Below are positions 1 to 5,636 of a DNA stretch of 5,838 nt, piece after piece (positions within the stretch are counted from its first letter, which is position 1; the number at the start of each line of letters is the position of its first letter). Origin of the DNA: an uncultured Saprospiraceae bacterium (lineage in GTDB: Bacteria > Bacteroidota > Bacteroidia > Chitinophagales > Saprospiraceae). The stretch is from contig CALFYH010000257.1 in the NCBI GenBank assembly GCA_937952155.1, positions 1 to 5,838 on the forward strand, in the 5' to 3' direction. Below the pieces are notes generated by a model that worked only from the letters and a program-made list of their open reading frames with translations, was not told the origin of the DNA and did not search any database. The position numbers and the translations under genes are program-made.

Positions 1-413
1 AAAGTAAATCCAGTAAGAAATGTAAAAAATAACACTAGAAGAAAAAACAACCACGATGTTAATTTGGGTCTATCGCCCAATAAAAGCATAATACCCAAAA
101 TAATTTCGAAAATGATCATAAAGATTGCGAATGCTAACGCATGCTCCGATAAATATGGGAAGATTGGTGCAATAAAACTCATTGCAGTTTCTTTGAACGT
201 TGCTTCAAATTCCGTAAAATAATCTACCATTTTGAATGCTGTTCCCATCGGATCTACCGCCTTGACCCATCCTGAAAAGATAAATAAAATACCAGTAAAG
301 TTTTGTAGATAGGTCGTCAAAATTGATTTATGCACTTTCAGCATTGAGACCATCACTACAGTAAAAATTAATGCAACCACACCAATAATCAACATCAATG
401 TCATTATACTCAT
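1..413 (-). CDS. DoxX/BT_3928-like integral membrane protein, N-terminal part (runs off left edge)
   Basis: This reading frame is open from an ATG at 413 to the window edge, giving 137 codons with the C-terminus missing. The protein is very hydrophobic. Likely membrane segments are residues 4-24, about 36-50, 92-113 and 119-135. The stretch FIFSGWVKAVDPMGTAFKM (44-62) and the later FFTFLTGFT (129-137) match my memory of BT_3928-type DoxX proteins in Bacteroidota. In those proteins a helix ending in FSG-VKAVDP-G leads a four-helix bundle, and a Cys-containing motif follows beyond the part seen here. DoxX-type proteins sit in the inner membrane; some are linked to redox or thiol metabolism, but the role of this branch is not established. 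The first helix (4-24) lies ahead of the usual start of the domain. The gene is divergent from the outer-membrane protein gene, with a candidate -7 element 23 nt upstream. Later ATGs at 404 and 395 are possible starts. Confidence 0.8.
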   Translation of the reverse strand, partial: MSIMTLMLIIGVVALIFTVVMVSMLKVHKSILTTYLQNFTGILFIFSGWVKAVDPMGTAFKMVDYFTEFEATFKETAMSFIAPIFPYLSEHALAFAIFMIIFEIILGIMLLLGDRPKLTSWLFFLLVLFFTFLTGFT

Positions 414-436
414 CGAAAAATATTTTTTATAATTGG

Positions 437-444
437 CAAATTTA
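437..444 (-). promoter_or_regulatory. Candidate Bacteroidota -7 promoter element for the DoxX-like gene
   Basis: On the minus strand these bases read TAAATTTG, a full match to the Bacteroidota sigma-factor -7 consensus TAnnTTTG. There are 23 nt between the element and the ATG at 413, so the leader would be short and AT-rich, with no Shine-Dalgarno sequence. I see no good -33 TTG at the expected distance, so the call rests on the -7 match and its position. Confidence 0.45.
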
Positions 445-583
445 GAGATTTATAAGGTAAAACCCTGATAAACTGCTTACAATAAATGCAAACAAGATGT
501 TAAGTTTATTATATTTCTGTCGTCAAAAATTATGATCTTGTCTATAAGACCACTGAATATCGTACATTTCAACATATGTAAAT

Positions 584-591
584 TATATTTG
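584..591 (+). promoter_or_regulatory. Candidate Bacteroidota -7 promoter element for the outer-membrane protein gene
   Basis: The bases TATATTTG match TAnnTTTG exactly. They lie 18 nt before the GTG start at 610, which predicts a leader of roughly 10-15 nt. No convincing -33 TTG lies about 19-21 nt upstream. The region is very AT-rich, so a chance match is possible. Confidence 0.4.
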
Positions 592-609
592 TTCTAAAAT
601 CATAAATCC

Positions 610-1902
610 GTGAAAAAAGTATTTGTTTTCATTTTTGTAATTTATTGTATCTCTTCTGCATTCGGGCAAGTCAAAACCAAAAGTAAGATTAAAGTTTTTC
701 AGACTTGTTCTCATGAATGGCTTTGTGATGTGGAATATCTGCGCAATGAGCTAAAAATGGTCGATTTTGTCAGGGATCGTTTTTTATGCGATGTACAAGT
801 CATACTAAATACACAATTTAATAATGCCGGTGGAGAAATCAATACCATCTCATTTCAAGGACAAAATGATTTTGCTGCGATAAAAGACACGCTATCCTAT
901 TTTAATAATGCCACTGCAACTGAAGATGTGAAACGACGTAAGATGCTGCAAAGCTTGAAATTAGGATTGATGCAGTTCATTGCAAAATCACCGATTGCAG
1001 AAGATATTGAAATAAAATATACGGCTGACACAAGTGACAATATTGCACAAAAAAAGTCTGATCCTTGGAATTATTGGCAGTTTTCTATGGGTGCATCAGG
1101 ATTTTTCGATGGCAATCAAAATTACAAAAATAGCAACGTTAGTGCTTTTATAAATGCAAGTAGGGAAACCGAAAAAAATCGCTTTAATTTGTATGCAAAT
1201 AACCAATTTAATCGCTCATCATTTACAATATATTACAAGGATGGGAATGGTATAGATACATCAGAAGTAGTAAATGTAAGCCGTGATGCGCAAAATATAG
1301 AATCCAGTTTTGCACAAAAACTATCCGACCATTGGGCTGTAGGTTTATCAGGAATGTATGTAAGATCCGTTTTTGACAATATAGATGCTCGTATCAAGTT
1401 GTCGCCTTCCATAGAATATAGTATCTTTTCATATAAGGATTTTAATACCCAACGCATTGTATTAAGCTATGAATTGGGGCCACAATTTTCGAATTATAGA
1501 GACACAACCATATATTTCAAATCACAAGAAGTGCTACTACAACAGAGTATAGGACTTATCACGTCATTTACAAAACCTTGGGGCTCAATAAATATCGGCA
1601 CTTTTTACACATCTTATTTAGACGACTTGCGTAAAAACAACTTTTACGTTGGTGGTGGTATCTCTTGGAATGTCGTGAAAGGACTGAAGGTCGGTATTGG
1701 TGGAAATATCCAATTCAATCACGATCAGATTTCGATACCTAAAGCAGGTGCATCTAGAGACGATGTGCTCACACAAAGAAGGATTATTGCTTCCGATTAT
1801 GACTATTTTGTAGCTGTAGGATTCAGTTATACCTTTGGTTCTATTTACAATAGCCAAGTGCATCCTACGTACAAAGGGTTAAATTACAGTATTAGCTTTT
1901 AA
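610..1902 (+). CDS. Secreted outer-membrane beta-barrel protein of an unnamed family with a conserved N-terminal domain
   Basis: This is a 430-residue protein starting at GTG; an in-frame stop at 595-597 lies 12 nt upstream and no ATG lies between. Residues 1-19 form a signal peptide (MKK, hydrophobic core, SAFG before Gln20), so it is exported. Residues 27-137 form a compact soluble-looking domain: KVF (28-30), Cys33 and Cys39, VDFVRDR (51-57), DVQVILNTQ (61-69), GG (74-75), FQGQ (82-85), TED (104-106), and a basic helix ending in LKLGLMQFIAKSP (116-128). A DPWNYW motif (151-156) links it to residues 157-430, which alternate polar and hydrophobic residues with many aromatics and end in Phe, as expected of a BAM-inserted beta-barrel. 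I recognise the layout from uncharacterised proteins of Bacteroidota and some other phyla, but I know no function. It stands alone on the plus strand and converges on yqgE 20 bp away. Cys60 could pair with Cys33 or Cys39, but that is speculation. Confidence 0.85.
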   Translation: MKKVFVFIFVIYCISSAFGQVKTKSKIKVFQTCSHEWLCDVEYLRNELKMVDFVRDRFLCDVQVILNTQFNNAGGEINTISFQGQNDFAAIKDTLSYFNNATATEDVKRRKMLQSLKLGLMQFIAKSPIAEDIEIKYTADTSDNIAQKKSDPWNYWQFSMGASGFFDGNQNYKNSNVSAFINASRETEKNRFNLYANNQFNRSSFTIYYKDGNGIDTSEVVNVSRDAQNIESSFAQKLSDHWAVGLSGMYVRSVFDNIDARIKLSPSIEYSIFSYKDFNTQRIVLSYELGPQFSNYRDTTIYFKSQEVLLQQSIGLITSFTKPWGSINIGTFYTSYLDDLRKNNFYVGGGISWNVVKGLKVGIGGNIQFNHDQISIPKAGASRDDVLTQRRIIASDYDYFVAVGFSYTFGSIYNSQVHPTYKGLNYSISF

Positions 1903-1922
1903 TTTATTCTCTGAATTACTGA

Positions 1923-2498
1923 TTAATTTAGACTCACCATGTCTGGCATTTGTGCGATGACCGTATAAGTATTTCCTCTATTGGTAAGTACCGTTTGCCA
2001 CAATACGAATGGTTTTACTCTAAACAGATAATTGGCATCCATAGTATCTACAAGCCATGAAGCTTCTTGAAATTCTTCATCCAGTTGTCCTGAAGTCCAA
2101 CCACTATATCCGATGAAAAAACGAACATTATTATCTTTTATTACGCCATTTTCCATCAAAAATCGAAGCTTCTCAAAATCGCCGCCCCAAAAGACGCCAG
2201 GACAAACTTCTTGACTATTATCCAATAAGTCTCCCACATTATGCAAAAAATGAAGGCTATCTACAGCCACAGGTCCACCAATATGTACTGATGCTTTTGA
2301 TTTAGGAAAATCGGGAACTAGCTCATTGACACTGATCTCCAATGGGTGATTCAAGATAAATCCAGTAGTACCTTCGTTGTTTTTTTCACAAATCAATACA
2401 ACGGATCTCTTAAAATTTGGATCGAGCATAAATGGTTCTGCTACGAGAATACTCCCAGCTTTGATGTCATTTTCAGAGGGTATTGGTTTCTGCTGCAC
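1923..2498 (-). CDS. yqgE: YqgE/AlgH family protein
   Basis: This 191-residue protein has the full YqgE/AlgH (DUF179) fold signature: SILVAEPFMLDPNFKRSVVL (16-35), EGTTGFILNHPL (42-53), HIGGPV (72-77), FWGGDFEKL (103-111) and IGYSGWTSGQLDEE (129-142), with Trp148 following. Its length is normal for the family. Family members are cytoplasmic and widespread; AlgH was linked to alginate regulation in Pseudomonas, but the biochemical role is unsettled. The start is GTG at 2498. An in-frame stop lies at 2514-2516, and the first in-frame ATG (residue 24) would delete the conserved N-terminal strand, so GTG is the only good choice. This start lies inside the 3' end of fabD (26-nt overlap, different frame), which suggests translational coupling. 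It is the last gene of the minus-strand cluster, ending 20 bp from the convergent outer-membrane protein gene. Confidence 0.93.
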   Translation of the reverse strand: MQQKPIPSENDIKAGSILVAEPFMLDPNFKRSVVLICEKNNEGTTGFILNHPLEISVNELVPDFPKSKASVHIGGPVAVDSLHFLHNVGDLLDNSQEVCPGVFWGGDFEKLRFLMENGVIKDNNVRFFIGYSGWTSGQLDEEFQEASWLVDTMDANYLFRVKPFVLWQTVLTNRGNTYTVIAQMPDMVSLN

Positions 2499-3348
2499 GA
2501 TCCGTTTTTTTGATTAATCCAGAGAGTACCTTACCCGATCCACCAACTTCTATATAGCTGCAAACTCCGTCTTCGAGCATTTTTTCGATAGTTTGTGTCC
2601 ATCTGACTGCACCTGTCAGCTGGGCAATCAGATTTTGCTTGATGATATCAGGATTAGATTCAGGTAATGCGGTGAAGTTTTGATATACTGGGCAAATTGC
2701 CTGTGAAAAATGTGTTTCCATAATGGCACTGGCCAATTGCTGTCTCGCAGGTTCCATCAGTGGGCTATGAAATGCACCTCCAACTTCCAATAAAATTGCC
2801 CTCTTGGCACCTGCTTCTGTAAGCTTCTGCATAGCAAGATCTACACCTTTGAGCGAACCAGAAATAACCAACTGACCCGGACAATTATAATTAGCTGGAA
2901 CGACCACATCTTCAATTTTACTACAAATATCTTCTACAATTGCATTTTCCAAACCTAAAATAGCTGCCATCGTTCCAGGGATAGCTTCACAAGCTGCTTG
3001 CATTGCCATTGCTCTAGCATATACAAGCTTCAGTCCATCAACAAAACTCAATACACCATTGGCTACAAGCGCAGAAAATTCACCCAAAGAGTGACCAGCA
3101 ACAGCTTCAGGTTGTTCCGTTGCTTTTGATTTCAAGGTAGCAATGCTGTGTACAAAGAGTGCAGGTTGCGTCACCTTGGTTTGCCTGAGTTCTTCAGCAC
3201 TTCCATTGAACATAATAGATGATAGCCCAAAACCCAAGATTTCGTCAGCTTCATTGAATAGATTCCTGGCAATTTCGCTACTTTCAAATAGGTCCTTTCC
3301 CATTCCTTCAAACTGGGCACCTTGACCCGGAAAAACAAATGCACTCAT
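2473..3348 (-). CDS. fabD: Malonyl-CoA:ACP transacylase (ACP S-malonyltransferase)
   Basis: FabD moves the malonyl group from malonyl-CoA to acyl carrier protein, supplying the extender unit for type II fatty acid synthesis in the cytoplasm. The 291 residues are a normal single-domain length. Visible motifs are FPGQGAQ (6-12) with the oxyanion-hole Gln9, the nucleophile elbow GHSLGE with Ser87, Arg112 in YARAMAMQ for the malonyl carboxylate, NYNCPGQLVISG (153-164), catalytic His194 in GGAFHSPLM, and the C-terminal EVGGSGKVLSGLIKK. These match the E. coli Ser92/Arg117/His201 arrangement, so I expect an active enzyme. The ATG at 3348 puts FPGQGAQ at the usual distance from the N-terminus. It follows folE by 9 nt and overlaps yqgE by 26 nt. 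It is not next to other fab genes in this window, so its context is mixed rather than a fatty-acid operon. Confidence 0.96.
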   Translation of the reverse strand: MSAFVFPGQGAQFEGMGKDLFESSEIARNLFNEADEILGFGLSSIMFNGSAEELRQTKVTQPALFVHSIATLKSKATEQPEAVAGHSLGEFSALVANGVLSFVDGLKLVYARAMAMQAACEAIPGTMAAILGLENAIVEDICSKIEDVVVPANYNCPGQLVISGSLKGVDLAMQKLTEAGAKRAILLEVGGAFHSPLMEPARQQLASAIMETHFSQAICPVYQNFTALPESNPDIIKQNLIAQLTGAVRWTQTIEKMLEDGVCSYIEVGGSGKVLSGLIKKTDRAAETNTL

Positions 3349-3357
3349 ATATATATC

Positions 3358-3954
3358 TTATCTTAATTTTGCGGTTATCAAACTTAAAAATTCATTTCTA
3401 GTTTCAATGTTACAAAATGCGCCTGTAAAAGCAGAAGTTGTAGTTGTTGAATTCTGTTTTTGGACACCACGCATCATCATGCACATATGTGCAGCTTCTA
3501 TTACTACAGCTACTCCATGAGGTTTTAGAGCGTCATCTATTGCATGCAAAATTTCGTGGGTCAATCTCTCTTGCACTTGCAATCTTCGAGCAAATACATC
3601 TATCACTCTCGGTATCTTACTCAGGCCAACTACATATCCATTTGGTATGTAAGCGACATGGGCTTTACCAAAAAAAGGTAGTAAATGATGTTCGCACAAT
3701 GAATACAACTCTATATCCTTCACTACGACCATTTCATTATAATCTTCCTTAAATAAGGCAGAATTTAGAATTGCATTAGCATCTTGTTGATAACCTTGAG
3801 TTAAAAATTGCATGGCTTTTGCTGCCCTTTCAGGAGTTTTCACCAAACCTTCTCTAGATGCATCTTCACCTAAGGTATTGATCATTCCTGTGTACATTTC
3901 CGAAATGGATGATGTCACTTCTTCATCATAAAAATCCTTTTTTTTGTACGCCAT
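3358..3954 (-). CDS. folE: GTP cyclohydrolase I
   Basis: FolE converts GTP to 7,8-dihydroneopterin triphosphate, the entry step to folate, tetrahydrobiopterin-type pterins and queuosine. The protein has 198 residues, typical of bacterial type I enzymes. Zinc ligands are visible as Cys87 and His90 in LCEHHLLPF (86-94) and Cys158 in AAHMCMMMRGV; the 71-residue spacing between the two cysteines equals that of E. coli FolE (Cys110/Cys181). Other landmarks are EGLVKTPERAAKAM (35-48), GKAHVAYIP (96-104), GLSKIPRVIDVFARRLQVQE (110-129), and the catalytic-region His89 and His156. The N-terminal 15 residues are polar and variable, as is common. The ATG at 3954 follows the stop of the PTPS/QueD gene by 8 nt, so the enzyme making the substrate and the enzyme using it are probably cotranscribed. 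Confidence 0.97.
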   Translation of the reverse strand: MAYKKKDFYDEEVTSSISEMYTGMINTLGEDASREGLVKTPERAAKAMQFLTQGYQQDANAILNSALFKEDYNEMVVVKDIELYSLCEHHLLPFFGKAHVAYIPNGYVVGLSKIPRVIDVFARRLQVQERLTHEILHAIDDALKPHGVAVVIEAAHMCMMMRGVQKQNSTTTTSAFTGAFCNIETRNEFLSLITAKLR

Positions 3955-3962
3955 GATGGTAT

Positions 3963-4382
3963 TTATTTTTCGCCATAATATTCGGCATAAATGGTATCGG
4001 TTTCTTGCAGCTTAATGCAATGCAGTGTACAGCCTTTGATATGTGGCTCGAGTTGTTCCCAAATCAAAACAGCCATATTCTCAGTTGTAGGCATCATGCC
4101 TTCAGGTAGAAAATCGAGATCAAGATTCAGGTTGGAATGATCGAGCTTTTCTGTCACGACTTCTCTGATAATTTTACTTAGCTTCTTGGCATCATGCACA
4201 AAACCTATCACAGGATCAGGTGTGCCCTTCACTGTGACATAAAGTGTATAATTATGCCCATGCCAATTTTTATTGGAACATTTACCAAAAAAATCAAAAT
4301 TTTCTTCTTCAGACCAAGCATTTATCCACAGCTTATGCGCTGCATTAAATTTTTCTACCCTGGTCAAATATACAATTGCCAT
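3963..4382 (-). CDS. queD: 6-pyruvoyltetrahydropterin synthase / 6-carboxytetrahydropterin synthase (QueD) family enzyme
   Basis: Family members act on 7,8-dihydroneopterin triphosphate, the FolE product. They give either 6-pyruvoyl-tetrahydropterin (biopterin route) or 6-carboxy-tetrahydropterin (queuosine route). The 139-residue protein shows zinc ligands His16 in FNAAH, His41 and His43 in WHGHNY, nucleophile Cys35, the Asp81-His82 pair in KLDHSNLNLD, PTTENMA (98-104) and Glu127 in LQETD. The Cys-to-HGH spacing is C-X5-HGH and Cys35 to Asp81 is 46 residues. Both equal rat PTPS (Cys42, His48, Asp88), whereas E. coli QueD has C-X3-HGH. The symbol therefore marks the family; the sequence leans towards a PTPS-type enzyme. 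No queE, queC or sepiapterin reductase lies in the window to settle the product. It is the first gene of the cluster, with a candidate -7 element 22 nt ahead of its ATG. Confidence 0.9.
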   Translation of the reverse strand: MAIVYLTRVEKFNAAHKLWINAWSEEENFDFFGKCSNKNWHGHNYTLYVTVKGTPDPVIGFVHDAKKLSKIIREVVTEKLDHSNLNLDLDFLPEGMMPTTENMAVLIWEQLEPHIKGCTLHCIKLQETDTIYAEYYGEK

Positions 4383-4404
4383 AATCTAACTGTAAAATAA
4401 TGCG

Positions 4405-4412
4405 CAAATTTA
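4405..4412 (-). promoter_or_regulatory. Candidate Bacteroidota -7 promoter element for the PTPS-folE-fabD-yqgE cluster
   Basis: On the minus strand these bases read TAAATTTG, a full TAnnTTTG match and the same octamer as the element at 437-444. There are 22 nt between it and the ATG at 4382. A TTTTTG (4442-4437 on the minus strand) lies upstream but leaves a 24-nt gap, longer than the usual -33/-7 spacing. It sits in the only sizeable gap (99 bp) upstream of the four-gene cluster, which fits its being the cluster's promoter. Confidence 0.45.
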
Positions 4413-4481
4413 CAATAAAACATTTAGACCTTGCTACAAAAATTCATGTAAAGGTAAAAGCTGCTTAAAGAAAATATGAAA

Positions 4482-5630
4482 TTAACTGCCGATCATCTCT
4501 GCATTTTCATGAATACCATGCATTGCGTCACGCAAGGAATAGACCAATTTTTCTGCTGAAACAGCTTGAATTTCTGCTATGATGGAAAGGGCGATTTCTG
4601 CTGAAGTTTCTGCTCCGATATTAATACCAATCGGACTATAAATTTTTGCCATTTGTGATTCTGAAAGCAAAATTCCTTCACCCACAAATTCGTCCAACAT
4701 TCGAGTTATTTTTTTTCTTGGACCTAAAACACCTATGTAATGAAGGTTTTCGTTTTCAATCAAAATGGATAATAGCTTTTTGTCATAATTGTAATTGTGG
4801 GTCATCAATGCTACATAGGTAAACTCATCAATAGAGACTTTTGATAACACTTCTTCTGGTTTTGCGAGAAAGACACTACAGCTTGGTTGGAATGTTTGTT
4901 TATTAATGTAATTCGCTCTACCATCCACGACAAACACTTCATAACCAATCGTTTCGGCTATTTCCGTAAGTGGAATAACATCTTGTCCTGCACCTGCTAC
5001 GACCAATTTTATAGATGGAATGATATACTGAAAATAGAAACAATATTCTTTTCCATTGTAAGTAAAATGTAACCACCGGCTTGCTTTTTCTAACATCACT
5101 TCCTTGCCAATTGAAGTAATATTGTGATCAAAAGCAACCTTCAAATTGGCAGTACTGTCAAATTGGTCTCTATTTATAATAAATTTTGTACCTGCAACAG
5201 CATCATGTTCAAACCCTAAATAAAATAAGGTCACCAAACACGCAGGAACTCTTTGCGAGATGACCAACCTAATAAGTTCAATTGGATTATGAATATCGTT
5301 AACGTCAATAGGTTCAATCAATATTTTAATTATTCCATTACATCCCAAACCAATACCAATAATGGCATCATCATCATCCATCGTATCATAGGTTTGTACT
5401 GATGGCGTTTGTTGTCGAATGACATGAAGTGCCTTTTTTAGTGCATCGCCTTCAAGGCATCCGCCGCTGATAGCACCTGTCAATTGGCCATCATCCGTAA
5501 TCAACATCCTTGCACCAGGTCTTCGATATGACGAACCAAAGACATCTACCACAGTCGATAAAGCACATTTTTTCCCTTGAGCTTTGGCCATGTCATAACT
5601 TCTAACAATGGCCTTAAGTTCGTGCATCAT
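4482..5630 (-). CDS. xdhC: XdhC/CoxI-family molybdenum-cofactor maturation protein
   Basis: XdhC-type proteins bind molybdenum cofactor, help its sulfuration and hand it to xanthine dehydrogenase-family enzymes in the cytoplasm. The 382 residues show the two family domains. The N-terminal XdhC_CoxI domain has SSYRRPGARM (33-42), GAISGGCLEGD (52-62) and GIGLGCNGIIKILIEP (92-107). A less conserved linker (about 108-205) leads to a Rossmann-like XdhC_C domain with VVAGAGQDVIPL (210-221), VVDGRANY, LMTHNYNYD, YIGVLGPRKK and SPIGINIGAETSAEIALSI near the C-terminus. The nucleotide-binding loop reads GAGQD, where I more often recall His or Asn in place of Gln. The start has two adjacent ATGs (5630 and 5627), either of which may be used. 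It lies 6 nt after a molybdopterin-binding subunit gene on the same strand, so it is probably the dedicated chaperone of that enzyme. No convincing terminator follows it. Confidence 0.93.
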   Translation of the reverse strand: MMHELKAIVRSYDMAKAQGKKCALSTVVDVFGSSYRRPGARMLITDDGQLTGAISGGCLEGDALKKALHVIRQQTPSVQTYDTMDDDDAIIGIGLGCNGIIKILIEPIDVNDIHNPIELIRLVISQRVPACLVTLFYLGFEHDAVAGTKFIINRDQFDSTANLKVAFDHNITSIGKEVMLEKASRWLHFTYNGKEYCFYFQYIIPSIKLVVAGAGQDVIPLTEIAETIGYEVFVVDGRANYINKQTFQPSCSVFLAKPEEVLSKVSIDEFTYVALMTHNYNYDKKLLSILIENENLHYIGVLGPRKKITRMLDEFVGEGILLSESQMAKIYSPIGINIGAETSAEIALSIIAEIQAVSAEKLVYSLRDAMHGIHENAEMIGS

Positions 5631-5636
5631 CGTGGA

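Noticed and set aside
510..517. TATATTTC as another promoter -7 element
   Set aside because: It misses the final G of TAnnTTTG and lies about 90 nt from the start codon, while an exact match lies much closer at 584-591.
540..550. Short palindrome GTCT-ATA-AGAC in the divergent intergenic region, as a possible operator
   Set aside because: The arms are only 4 bp, the flanking bases do not extend the symmetry, and it is not repeated at the other promoters.
1880..1906. Perfect 7-bp inverted repeat TAAATTA / TAATTTA with a 13-nt loop over the stop codon of the outer-membrane protein gene, as a possible bidirectional terminator
   Set aside because: The stem is entirely A-T and too weak for a factor-independent terminator, it overlaps coding sequence, and such repeats are expected by chance at this base composition.
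3444..3752. Plus-strand open frame of 102 codons opposite folE
   Set aside because: It lies wholly within folE, whose zinc ligands and motifs are intact; the antisense translation shows no recognisable motif, signal peptide or domain. The same holds for the shorter antisense frames over fabD, the PTPS gene, xdhC and the outer-membrane protein gene.
4458..4466. AAGCAGCTT on the minus strand followed by T-rich sequence, as a terminator for xdhC
   Set aside because: A 4-bp stem with a 1-nt loop cannot form a stable hairpin and the following T run is short.
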